Shown here piece by piece: positions 22,133 to 34,934 of a DNA stretch of 64,000 nucleotides. This stretch comes from Atrina japonica. Taxonomy: Eukaryota; Mollusca; Bivalvia; Pterioida; Pinnidae. The notes under the pieces are model-generated. The model saw nothing but the letters and a program-made list of their open reading frames with translations, was not told where the DNA came from and made no database searches. The stretch covers positions 1,266,512 to 1,330,511 of the forward strand of contig BROG01000140.1 in assembly GCA_030159075.1 (NCBI GenBank). Reading direction: 5' to 3'. Within the stretch, counting starts at the first letter, position 1. Each line of letters begins with the position of its first letter. A program made the position numbers and the translations under genes.

Positions 22133-22500
22133 ATTGGGGCGCCGAGTGAGCCGTCGTGGTTCCACGGTAGAGTGCCGATTAACAACCTTAGGCTCGACGC
22201 GGGCTCGAGAATTGGCGGAGGTGACTGGCTTTCCCTGTCCTTTGGATGAAAAAGTAAAAACCGAGGTCCCGTGTCATGTTGTAAATTTCAAATTTACTGG
22301 GTGGGTGTAAATACAAAATGTACATCATGACACCCTTGTCACATCAGGTATTAGCACGTTAGAGAACCCTCACTGCTCAATGGCCCAAGTGCCGAGCACA
22401 GACCAAAATTTGAATCCCTTTACCGGCATTTTGTGACATCTTAATATGAGTGAAATATTCTTGAGTGGCACGTTAACCAACAACAACAATAACAACAACA
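22133..22500 (+). mobile_element. SINE copy 2, longest copy, with nested insertion
   Basis: The most complete SINE in the window. The tRNA-like head has an A-box-like TGGTTCCACGGTAGAGTG (22158-22175) and a B-box-like GGGCTCGAGAATTGG (22201-22215). The body has CACTGCTCAATGGCCC and the 3' end TTCTTGAGTGGCACGTTAAC with a CAACAA tail. A 63-bp palindromic mini-element interrupts the body at 22271-22333. Transcription would start at the head by RNA polymerase III; reverse transcription presumably used LINE enzymes recognising the tail. Confidence 0.85.
22271..22333. mobile_element. 63-bp palindromic mini-element, copy B, nested in a SINE
   Basis: Ends GTGTCATGTTGTAAATTT and AAATGTACATCATGACAC are complementary at most positions. 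SINE copies 1 and 3 lack it. The flanks CCCGTGTCA and CCCTTGTCA match at 8 of 9 positions and may be a target duplication, although they overlap the arms. Confidence 0.65.
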
Positions 22501-22874
22501 GAAACTCAGGTGTCGATCGAAGTCACTACTATCCTTGCAGCTCGGTTCGAAAATAGGAATACCTAACTTATATTTCAAACTTTGAATCATTGGGACGAAT
22601 AAAAGTCTAACAACATACTGGAGTTGTTGAATAACGTTTTAAATATTCTCTACATAATACAAATTCCATGGAAATTGGTGTTTTCAATGTCAAAAACGTC
22701 TCCCGCCGGACCGAGTTTTGAGTGCTTACTGTCACGTCATTAGTCAGCTGTTCCAAATATTCCCAGGCCTATCAAATGTACACGGAAAGTACTCTCGGCC
22801 AAATAAAATGAAAATTACCGATATAGTTAAATATATATAAACAGGAGAATTTAAAAAAAAGTTTACGTTTTATT
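22501..22874. other. unassigned DNA
   Basis: No recognisable feature. Confidence 0.5.
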
Positions 22875-23170
22875 AATAACACCATAGTTATTGTTTTACT
22901 AAGAAAGACAACTCACATGCTCAATACGGCCGTTTCTGCCAATAAGACTTCATCAGTTCGACAGATGAGCTCAAATTAAATGATAAATGTATATTTCAAA
23001 AAGAAAATATTGGTATCATACAAGGCGAAATAATAAACCTAAATGTATTGCCAAATTTATTTCCGAGTACACACTCTTAAAAGGATCATTGACAATCTTA
23101 GCTTTTGGGAACTTTAAAATTTAAAAAGAACAATCCCAGCGAAATAATACTTTAGTATAAAATAACTAAA
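22875..23170 (-). mobile_element. hammerhead-repeat (retrozyme-like) copy 3
   Basis: Minus-strand copy with the shared landmarks (GGTATCATACAAGGC, TAATAAACCTAAATG, TACTTTAGTATAA). It holds one ribozyme-like motif at its left end. Confidence 0.65.
22919..22972 (-). ncRNA. hammerhead-like motif 5 with stem I insertion
   Basis: On the minus strand: CTGATGA, stem-loop with GTCTTATTGGC, GAAAC, a GGCC loop, GTA as the cleavage triplet, then TTGAGC. About eight extra bases (CTGTCGAA) lie between GAGCTCAT and the core, disrupting stem I pairing. Confidence 0.45.
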
Positions 23171-24424
23171 TATGATCCAAGGACATTTTAATTTGTATGT
23201 AACTGCTTCATACACATCCTCCACATTTTTATCATTGAATGCCTCAGTAGTATGGCGTCATTGATGATAGTATCTTGACATACGAAATCTCGTATGTGAT
23301 AGCAAACTATGGTAGTACAAAATAATTCTTCTATTATTTGTTGGCCAGTTGGTATAGGTTTTTGTCTTGGTACGACTCGTCTTGGGTGCGAGTTTTCCTT
23401 GTAACGTCACTCAACCTGCAATTGTCGTGGGCATTTACGAAGATGATCAGAAAGTAATCAGACGCCATGTCTTGTTTCATTTTCCATGTAAACACAAAGA
23501 TATTGATGATTTGTTTTTTGCATCTGCACTATGTTTTCGACGGTAAATCGTATTGTCGGGTGATTTGTTTATGGTATACAATCGTTTCATGCTTATGACA
23601 CACTTTCCGAAAAAATATTCCTAACATAGCTAATGCTTCTTTGAAGTCGTGTAATTCTGCGCCCTACGTTGCGTGGACCACGCGGAAAATGTATATATAG
23701 GTAAGAGACAACTAAATACCCGTGAAATTGGTTGGTTGAAAAAAGTGTAGGTGTATAACATGGTGTCTGATTGGTTTATATTGTTTCAATGGACATATTT
23801 CTATATTTTTACACAGTAAAATAATGTATTAAGAATTGAAAATGCTGAATCAGCATAATGTTTACTGGTACTTTGATATCATTAGAGCCAATTTCCTGAG
23901 AAATATCTCAATAGAAGATTTTTTGTCCATTCACTGCGAAACTGCTGGGGGTTGACATATGCACATGTGACAGAAAAACAAGATGGTCAAGTCTATGTTA
24001 TGTGTTTATTTTCTGATTAGGGAAAGGACGCGGAACAGATCCATGTATAATTTAAACGTCAACACTCGCTCGAAAGATGAGATATACAGGAAAACGTTAA
24101 CATTGTCGCCTATGGAAAACTATTTGGTTGTCTCTGATCATAAGCGTGTTGAAACCGGATGCTAGCCCATGGGACAAAGTCAGCTTTCGCATGCAAGGGA
24201 GATAATAAAGACCGAATTTTGTCCTGACATTGTCCGGATATGTCCTAGCGGGGTTTTATGTACATTTAACATGAACATAGTATAATAATCCTTGACTAGC
24301 AAAGATAACGCTGTGGAACTTTGTTTAAACAATAGTGTATGCTTGATATAGCCTAAAGAGTTCTTTCCATATATGTTGATTTGATGATGGGTAATTCAAA
24401 TGTGAAATTATATAAACAATTTCA
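23171..24424. other. unassigned DNA
   Basis: No gene recognised; the longest open frame is 60 codons. Confidence 0.5.
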
Positions 24425-25015
24425 GATACTAAAGTATAAATCAATAGAATGTCCAGGACAAAGATACAAATCCGGTAAAAATGGACAAACACGGACCTCT
24501 GGAATCAAAGAGATGGGATCAAGTGCCATGGCGGAGTAAGCATCCCCTGTCGACCGGTCACACCCGCCGTGAGTCCACAGTCAAGTCCAATGAAATACGT
24601 GAGGAGTGTATCCTCGTCACAATTGGTACAGAAGTCTCAACAACCGCAAACAACAAGGCAACTCAACATTTCAATTAGTGAAACAGAGTAATCGGAAACA
24701 AGACTATTATACCGACCGTAAAATTTGTGGAACGTTGATATTAAACGCGGTTTTCGATATCCCTGTACCAATAATTTATCAGTGAGTAGTTTACCTCTGT
24801 ATATGAAATCTTCATATGTTGTACACACCCTGGCATATCGGATCATTTGTGAAATATAAACTCCATATGCGGGTGACCGAGGGATATTTCTACTTAAATG
24901 TGGAAAATTTACGATGGAAAAGCCGAAATGGTTGCGTTTGTCGTATAGCTTAATTGCCAATTTCCCGTCTGTGTCTATGATAAATGAAGTCAGTTGGGCC
25001 ACACCGAGATACAAG
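24425..25015 (-). mobile_element. PLE copy 3, 3' fragment, minus strand
   Basis: Minus-strand frame at 24637-25014 encodes the C-terminal RT region (IDTDGKLAIKLYDKRNHFGF, AYGVYISQMIRYARVCTTYE, FHKFYGRYNSLVSDYSVSLI) without internal stops over about 110 residues, the longest intact stretch of this region in the window. The 3' untranslated block with the GGTCGACAGGGGAT motif follows to about 24425. The homology starts abruptly near 24982, so the catalytic RT domain is missing. Confidence 0.87.
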
Positions 25016-25039
25016 AGGAAGTGGCGAGCATTATAAATA

Positions 25040-25245
25040 TTTTGTGTACCTCACATCGAAATGTCCATAGACCTGCGCAATGTTTTGTTTTCATTGTAGT
25101 AAAATAAAATTTGTTTTAATTTCTCTAGTCTTTCTGAATTCAGTAATTTTGATTACTGAATGAGGCACTAATATAGGCGTTTATATTTACAGTATTTTTT
25201 ATGGTGTTGCTGGTTAACTCGTACACAAGGCAAATCGGCATTTCG
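25040..25245. repeat. diverged repeat shared with 20500-20702
   Basis: Shares CCTCACAT, ATAGACCTGCGCAATG-like and CTCGTACACAAG blocks with the earlier copy. It lies beside PLE copy 3. Confidence 0.4.
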
Positions 25246-28182
25246 GAAATTATATGCAAATAGGTATGGCAAACCGCTTGGGAATTTATTCCTTATTTTC
25301 TGTTATAAAAAAATCGGTATCAGTAGGGAATAAAATATGATCACTCAAACTTGTTTTTACAAAATGTTCTCATTGGGGCCGTCAAACTTTTTACTCTAAA
25401 ATGGACGCCCAATATGCGCAAGAAAATACAAAAAGCATTATAAAGTCTGAAAATTTTGTGGTAGGCCTTGAAACCCTCGCAAGCCTCATTGTCTGCACAT
25501 TTCGCAGTCGGGTCATACAAAATTATACATATTTCAACGTTTCCTGTATCCGCCCTTGTTGCTGATTCATACAATAAATCCACAATGGAAGAATATAGGG
25601 ACAGAACTTGATTGAGTACACGCTAGATGTCCAGTTGATCAGTTTGAAATATATGATTTTCAAATGGGTTAGTAGATTGCATTAACAGAACGTATCAATA
25701 AAGATGCCGAATGAGTGGTTGCCTCAGAATGTACTCTTAGAGGATTTACGCGAGGACGTGGATAATACTTTCCGCCTTACATAAAAATTAACTGTACATA
25801 AAGAACTTTTCACCATGTATGAAAAAATAATAGTTCTAAATATTGGATTCCCTATGGAATTTGAAATTTACGGTTCAGATCATATACAAGGATGATTTAA
25901 TTTTGAGGTAAATTGTCAAAACTAAAAATATATTTTATATCCATTATATCATTACAGCTTTTACAATGAGACTTGTAATGATTTTGTACATGTGTCAGGT
26001 TGTTTTAAAACACATTTTCATTTCAACCTCTAATCTATTAAGTTTCTGGTTGGAACACATGCCTATTGTCCACGTATTGCAGTCCTTTTTTCTATTATAC
26101 ATTATTATACCTGTGATTTTAGATGACTTCGAAGACATCGTAAATGTAGGTCATCATCAGAGATCCCGAGTGGAAAGTGTATAGATCGTTTCAAGAAAAT
26201 GTTACTGTTTAATCTGACAAAGTAGAAATCTATATAAACACCCATTTGTCTCTTAAGATTTTAGCAAAAAGGCGTCTTAAACCGATTGGTGAGAATTAAT
26301 CCATGCACAGCAGTAGACACTCTCTTAAATCACGTTCATTCTTTATAAATATACACTGGTGACCATCTAAATTGCACCACAGTAAAGAAGAAATGCATTT
26401 TAGGTTAACTGGATTATATATATCAAGAACAAATAAAAAAAGTTTTTCAGAACAGGCCCGCCGGCGACAGTCTGACTTGATTAAAAATACAAACATGAAA
26501 TTACTCGAAATTTACAATACCAATAGGGTCATCCGACATAATTATAGATTTAAAATGAGTCCCAGTGATCCAGATCTCAAACATTATTCATATATCACAA
26601 ATTTACAGTGGGCATTAATTAAAGATAAACGGAAATATTGCTGGATTACAAAAACGTGTTCCGTGACCAGGAATTGTGTCTCTTTTATGTTGTCACAGAT
26701 TAAAGAAATATTTTGTGAATTAAGACTTTATATAAAATGTAGAGCAATGATTAGGATAAATTTGAAACTAATCCGATTTTTACAAAACATGTACTCGTTA
26801 TGTATCCTATTTGGCTTATTGGTTCAATATGTAAATAAATGCTAGCATCGCCTTATAAGTACTTATTTGTAATATGTCGGGATAAAATGTTCAAAACAGG
26901 TAATAATGGAGAAAAACACCTATAGAAGAGATATATTATAGTATTTGTTCTCTCTGTGTAAATGTTTTTGTGTGTAAAAAATCAACTATGACGTGATACA
27001 CCCCTCTTTGAACTATCAAGTATTTGTCCAAATGGAACTATTACCTACTACTAGTATACCAGAATTGTGTTGCACGATTCTTTTTAGTTCATTGTTGTAA
27101 ACATCATTACTTTTATTAGGTATCAAACGGCTCTACCAGGGAACAAACAAATACAAAGTTTTAATAATAAAATTAGCGTAAAAGGAAGAGATGGAAACGC
27201 GGATCTCATGGAAATGAGAGGTAGTGGAGTTGCCGAGAAGGGGTGAAATCTATTGTCATCCGATTACCCACCATGATTCCGTATTCAGAATCGGTTCGAA
27301 ATCATTTGTAGTCACATGACCACCATCACGTGATTCACCATTTCAGAAATTGAAAGATTGTACTGACAACGAATCATAATTGTTAAGTCGGTATGACCCA
27401 AATGTTGGAAGAAAGGGCATTTTGAAATGAAAAATTACACTGACGAAATGTATGATTTCCTGGAATAGAAACAGATATTTTGTTGAAAATGTATTCTCTG
27501 CTAAATTACAGGAAAAGATATCTTTCGCAGTCCTATAATTCACAATGAGACACGTGTATATTTTGAATAATATATCATAATTATGTCCTCATTAGATGGT
27601 GTATAGGTGAAACCGGGGTCATTTACATAGCGACAGGATTGCAGTTGTCATTTTGATAAAGCAAAAAGCACCATAAATATTGATTCCAGCCATGCATACC
27701 TGATATCAGGGTAAGGATAAAGATAGTCTTTTACACTGCAAGCATATATTGATAATTAGTGTAGAACTCTTATTCATTTGCAGATATATTGTTTGACCAT
27801 GTATTTGATCTACATCAGGAAATATTACTTTTTTGGATTTTGACAATATTAAGTCAATAAGATAATGATACTGGGTAAGGTTACCTACATCACACAAAAT
27901 TAGTTTTTACTGTATTTTCTTTGTCTTGAATTTCAAAAAATCAATATGAAGGGTTGTCATAGATACATAACTTTTGTACAAAGTAATGTTCATAAGACGG
28001 TACGTCAAAAATTTAAATTAATGATATATTTCTGTGGAACAATAACATCATTAACAATAACATCATTAACAACAACAACAACAGTTACAACGCTAGAATC
28101 GGTGCGAACAGATACTACAAGCAACGTAAACATATACTACCAACAAAAACACGGACTAGAAGAAGAATATAAACAACACCAT
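25246..28182. other. unassigned DNA with a few medium open frames
   Basis: The longest open frame is 157 codons on plus (26372-26845), rich in Lys, Asn, Ile and Leu as expected of chance translation of A+T-rich DNA, with a hydrophobic C-terminus. I recognise no domain. No RNA gene or repeat is visible. Confidence 0.35.
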
Positions 28183-28219
28183 TGATGATGATGATGATGA
28201 TGATGAAGACGATGATGAT
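28183..28219. repeat. (GAT)n microsatellite
   Basis: About 12 GAT units with two interruptions. Confidence 0.9.
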
Positions 28220-29028
28220 TATTATCATTATTTACAACTGCAGGGTACTTATTTCGTGATACGAAAGACATTATGCTAGATAGGTAGAGGTGATATAAAG
28301 GTAAATTTGTGATTCCCATAAACCACTCGACTCGAAAGTCAATCGATATCCTTTGGAAGATATTATTAAATTTTTTTGACCTTTCGCCAAATATCTAACA
28401 AGTGCCTCCCCATTGGCACTATTTATCGTTATTTGATTGTGACGTCATAATCACACGAATTTTGACAGGTCATTTGATTGTGACGCCATAATGGAAAAGT
28501 AAGCCAAAAGGTGCCGATTCGGACACTTTGGTGTTAAAGGATTTTCCGGAATGCTCTCTGAGGGCAATATAAAAAATGGAACCAAATATTGAATTCCTGA
28601 CTGTTGAAATCATTTTTATGTTTATATTCATTACTTTTAAAAAATAATACTAACTTGTTATATGAGACTTATTGTTTCCTTATTGATATCATTTTAATAA
28701 GTCATCAATCTACACATTTTATATCAATTATTTCATAATTGACAGCAGGACAAATGCAGTAATTCACACCAATTGGACCAAACGCAGCTGCAGAACAGAC
28801 AGAAAAACAGTCAGAAAGGTAACAACCAGTTTCTTTTTGTATAATAAAACACTTATTTACTTGTTGTTCGGACAATAGCAAATTTATTATTCAGTGTTTC
28901 GGGGTAAAATGAACCTGTTATTGTCATTATAGCCAAGATATAAGTGAATATTTTGACAAGGCGTGTATAGAGGATGGTTATGTTTTACTGTATTCATATA
29001 CTGTAATGTGCACAAACATGCACATGTA

Positions 29029-29029
<1 letters not shown>
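28220..29029. other. unassigned DNA
   Basis: Two nearby CATTTGATTGTGACG(T/C)CATAAT-like segments (near 28430 and 28471) form a small imperfect duplication. Nothing else recognised. Confidence 0.45.

Positions 29030-29061
<32 letters not shown>
29030..29061. repeat. (ATC)n microsatellite
   Basis: About ten perfect trinucleotide units. Confidence 0.95.
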
Positions 29062-29170
29062 TTGAAATATCTTCATGAATGTAGCACCTTTATTGATTTA
29101 CACACGCTTTGCGTCGTTCTTGATAAAATGAATAGCAGACAAAATAGTAATCTTCCAACAGATCGGTTTT

Positions 29171-30110
29171 AAAACACCAGGTAAAGGAGTCAGTTGTTCA
29201 ATATTTGTAAAACACCAGATAAAGAGTCAGTTGTACAATATTTGTAAAACACCAGATAAAGGAGTCAGTTGTACAATATTTGTAAAACACCAGATAAAGG
29301 AGTCAGTTGTACAATATTTGTAAAACACCAGATAAAGGAGTCAGTTGTACAATATTTGTAAAACACCAGGTAAAGGAGTCAGTTGTTCAATATTTGTAAA
29401 ACACCAGATAAAGGAGTCAGTTGTACAATATTTGTAAAACACCAGATAAAGGAGTCAGTTGTACAATATTTGTAAAACACCAGGTAAAGGAGTCAGTTGT
29501 TCAATATTTGTAAAACACCAGATAAAGAGTCAGTTGTACAATATTTGTAAAACACCAGATAATGGAGTCAGTTGTACAATATTTGTAAAACACCAGATAA
29601 TGGAGTCAGTTGTACAATATTTGTAAAACACCAGATAAAGAGTCAGTTGTACAATATTTGTAAAACACCAGATAAAGAGTCAGTTGTAAATTTGTAAAAC
29701 ACAGATAAAGGAGTCAGTTGTACAAATATTTGTAAAACACCAGATATGGAGTCAGTTGTACAATATTTGTAAAACACCAGATAATGGAGTCAGTTGTACA
29801 ATATTTGTAAAAAACCAGATAAAGGAGTCAGTTGTACAATATTTGTAAAACACCAGATAAAGGAGTCAGTTGTACAATATTTGTAAAACACCAGATAATG
29901 GAGTCAGTTGTACAATATTTGTAAAACACCAGATAAAGGAGTCAGTTGTATAATATTTGTAAAACACCAGACAAAGGAGTCAGTTGTACAATATTTGTAA
30001 AACACCAGATAAAGAGTCAGTTGTACAATATTTGTAAAACACCAGATAAAGGAGTCAGTTGTACAATATTTGTAAAACACCAGATAATGGAGTCAGTTGT
30101 ACAATATTTG
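29171..30110. repeat. 38-bp minisatellite
   Basis: About 25 tandem units of 37-38 bp containing AAAACACCAGATAAAGGAGT followed by CAGTTGTACAATATTTGT. Variation is concentrated at GATAAAG/GATAATG/GGTAAAG and GTACAA/GTTCAA, and units with the same variants are clustered. One unit near 29690-29700 is shorter. There are no spacers, so it is not a CRISPR array. Confidence 0.97.
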
Positions 30111-32020
<1,910 letters not shown>

Positions 32021-32436
32021 GTGTGTGCATGAATGCATAGACATATATGCGTGCATGCGTGTGCCAATGAATTATATAAATATATTTAATGTGCTAATTA
32101 CATTTGGAAATATGACAATTCTTAGCTTCAAAGACATGTGTTGGAATGTAAAAATACAATTAAGTTAACATTCTATAGTCATACAATATATCGATCAACA
32201 TCTTAAATAAGAATGCTAGTTGATGGTGCACTCGGCATTTGTAAAGCCAAAGGGCGTTAGATGATATAACGTTATATAAATAATTGAATGATTTTTGATA
32301 TATTCATATCTGTCAGTAATGAAAAAATGATACATATGTCATATGAATATGTATACAGTATGGGGAATGGAGAGATATACTACACATCTTTGTTGTGTTT
32401 CTATTATGTGGACTTGTAAATGACAGCGAACCAATC

Positions 32437-32711
32437 CGTTAATATCATTCCTTATATCATCATTCTGTATATATCCGTTAACACCATTCCTTATATCATC
32501 GCTCTGTATGTATTCGTTAACACCATTCCTTATATCATCGCTCTGTATCCGTTAATACCATTCCTTATATCATCGCTCTGTATGTATTCGTTAACACCAT
32601 TCCTTATATCATCGCTCTGTATGTATTCGTTAACACCATTCCTTATATCATCGCTTTGTATGTATCCGTTAACACCATTCCTTATATCATCGCTCTGTAT
32701 CCGTTAATACC
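32437..32711. repeat. 39-bp tandem repeat, in register with codons
   Basis: About seven units built around ACCATTCCTTATATCATCGC and CTCTGTATGTATTCGTTA. Units are 39 bp or a 33-bp short form, all multiples of 3, so the plus strand stays open for 95 codons (32420-32707) as SLTPFLISSLCMY repeats. No start context or neighbouring gene supports real coding. Confidence 0.93.
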
Positions 32712-32754
32712 AAAACACAGCTATTTTTGTTTCAGTAAATATTATTCTCTTATA

Positions 32755-32880
32755 TCTCCGCCATGTATATCACATATCTATTTTAAATTTGAAGAGCTCA
32801 ACTGATGCAGTCTAATTGACAGAAACGATCGCCTTGGGCATTATAAATGTGGTATTACGTTTATAATACTTAGAAGAATG
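32755..32880 (+). mobile_element. hammerhead-repeat fragment 4
   Basis: Short plus-strand fragment covering the ribozyme-like motif and the following ATTATAA..GGTATTACGTTTATAATA region of the repeat family. Confidence 0.6.
32795..32839 (+). ncRNA. hammerhead-like motif 6, mutated
   Basis: Stem I GCTCAA/TTGGGC still pairs with one G-U wobble. The core reads CTGATGC instead of CTGATGA and the cleavage triplet GCC instead of GTC, so activity is unlikely. Confidence 0.45.
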
Positions 32881-33711
32881 TTAATGTCACGAGTTGATAA
32901 AATGATACTTGAAAGGCGTGGCATGCCATTAAACAGTATACATATTGTAAACATAAAATCAAAACTATTATTAAAAAATAGATTTAAAACAATGCTCAAT
33001 ACATAGGTATATTTTACTGTACAGGTCAAAATGTGGCGAACAGCAGCAACACCATCAACAACAAAATAAATGAATAGATAGATGAAAATTAACAAACCAT
33101 TCCTAAAAGGGAATTTTGGCGAGTAATGCTCATAAATAAACTTTTTCGTAGACACTTAGTTTAATGTGTATTTGAATAAATGTTGTCGTATTTGTAATGT
33201 ATTTTACCAATTGATATGTAAATTAATCGCGCAACCCCCGCGCAGATCTAATAATAAACTCTTAAAATAGTTTGTTATGAAGATATCGAAAACAAGGTTG
33301 GTTAAGAACCAAAACATATAATGTAATCGAGAACCAGTACATCTTGTATACGTCTACATAAATCTTACATTACGTTATGATGGATTAAGTTTTGCATTAA
33401 TGAACAGTACATACATAAGGCCGTCTGATCCGATTTTACATTACATTTTCTTGGTAAAATCAGACTTCTTCGTAGCAAGATGCGATGACATTTTCAAAGC
33501 AACGTATCGATCTGTTTAACTATGTATTTCTCGTCTCCGCCATCTGGACTTTGGCCAGTTGCTTATCTGATCTATTATTTTCATTAATCCGTCGGCAACA
33601 AGTTGTGTGGTGACATAACTGCATCTAGTTGAGACGAAAATACCAGGTACCTATCAGTTGCGTGTACATCATCCGGTTTCTAGTATGTAATCGTAAAAAT
33701 CGGCAGGGACC
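32881..33711. other. unassigned DNA
   Basis: A short hairpin (GTCTGAT..TTTTAC with GTAAAATCAGAC, 33423-33466) is the only structure seen. Confidence 0.45.
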
Positions 33712-33900
33712 AGTTTCACGAAAGGTCGTAACTTTGACCGTAACTCGAGTTAAGAACAATTTACGTATGCGTAGTTTCAGTTTTACAAAAGGTCGTAAAC
33801 ATATGCTTACTCGTTAACCTACACTAAGTCACGTGTGAAATAAGTAGTAGATTGGAGCAGACTTAGACTTAGGAAGAAAGTTACGACCTTTAGTGAAAAT
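33712..33900. mobile_element. MITE-like element with GGTCGTAACTT ends
   Basis: Left arm AGTTTCACGAAAGGTCGTAA (from 33712) and right arm TTACGACCTTTAGTGAAAA (to 33899) are reverse complements with about two differences. The interior is A+T-rich with further TCGTAA/TTACG motifs and encodes nothing. I recognise TTTCACGAA..GTCGTAACTT repeats as common in molluscs. No clear target duplication. Confidence 0.65.
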
Positions 33901-34407
33901 CATTTTAGACGTAAGTCTAGATTTACATCCACACCTGAAGTTACGACTTTGCACATATTTATCAAGGTTAAGTTTTCATTTGTTTCATTAACGGATGCTC
34001 GAGTGTCAATTTTGTGACAATGAGATATAAAACAAACTGAAGACAATAACACTAATATTTTCTCTCTGAAATTCAAGATGATTACAGCACAGAGCATATA
34101 ACAATCGTAATTACTCAGTTATTGTATTTGTAAATGTACAATAAGAGTTATGACAGAAAATGCAAAATAAAATGGTATCATCAATTGTTCGCCATTTAAA
34201 ATAACTCAAATAATGTGGATTTGTGTTTTTTTTCTCAATGTTTTACAAAGTAATCTTCACTGATATAGAGAGACCATCAGCTAATGGTACAATGCCAAAA
34301 ATTTGCTAAGAACTGATCCCGCGCACTATATTATCTGGCATTCTTGAAAAATACTTACTATTCAATTCCACGTGGTAATTTTGTTTAAGTACATATAATT
34401 AAAAGAG
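33901..34407. other. unassigned DNA
   Basis: No recognisable feature. Confidence 0.5.
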
Positions 34408-34634
34408 TTCGAGTCCCGCCGGCGACAGGAGGGTTTCCTGTCTTTCGGATGAGACAGTAAAATCTGTCCTGTGTCACAGTAGGTATCGGTACGTTAAAGA
34501 ACCCTCACTGCTCAATGGTCGTAAGGGCCGAGCATAGGCCAAACTTTGAAGCCCTTCACCGGCATTTGGTGACGTCTCCATATGAGAGAAATATTCTTGA
34601 GTGGGACGTTAAACAACAATAAACAAACAAACAA
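34408..34634 (+). mobile_element. SINE copy 3 with microsatellite tail
   Basis: Starts at a B-box-like GAGTTCGAGTCCCG, so the 5' half of the tRNA-like head is missing. It then has the shared body (CACTGCTCAATGGTC, GAAGCCCTTCACCGGCATTT) and the tail TTCTTGAGTGGGACGTTAAA, passing through CAAACAAA into the adjacent ACAT microsatellite, which probably grew from the SINE tail. Confidence 0.87.
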
Positions 34635-34898
34635 ACATACATACATACATACATAGGCCTATATATATAGACATACATACATACATACATACATACATAC
34701 ATACATACATACATACATACATACATACATACATACCTACCTACTTCTATACATACATACATACATACATACATACATAAATACATGCATAGGCCTATAC
34801 ACATAGGCCTACATACATACATACTTACAAACATACATACATACATACAACCATACATGCATGCATACATACATACATACATACATACTTACATACAT
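34635..34898. repeat. (ACAT)n microsatellite with TAGGCCTA interruptions
   Basis: About 260 bp of ACAT units interrupted by the palindrome TAGGCCTA-like element three times. The 108-codon minus-strand open frame (34556-34882) is repeat-derived. Confidence 0.97.
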
Positions 34899-34934
34899 CA
34901 CTATTCCAAAATACTTATGTGAATCAGTTATATC

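Noticed and set aside
22133..22215. tRNA-like sequence with A and B boxes
   Set aside because: It does not fold into a full cloverleaf by eye and continues into SINE body and tail, so it is a SINE head rather than a tRNA gene.
26372..26845. 157-codon open frame as a host exon
   Set aside because: Composition typical of translated A+T-rich DNA, no domain, no splice or neighbour support; kept only as part of the unassigned stretch.
29171..30110. Regular 38-bp repeats resembling a CRISPR array
   Set aside because: Units are directly adjacent without unique spacers, in a eukaryotic repeat context.
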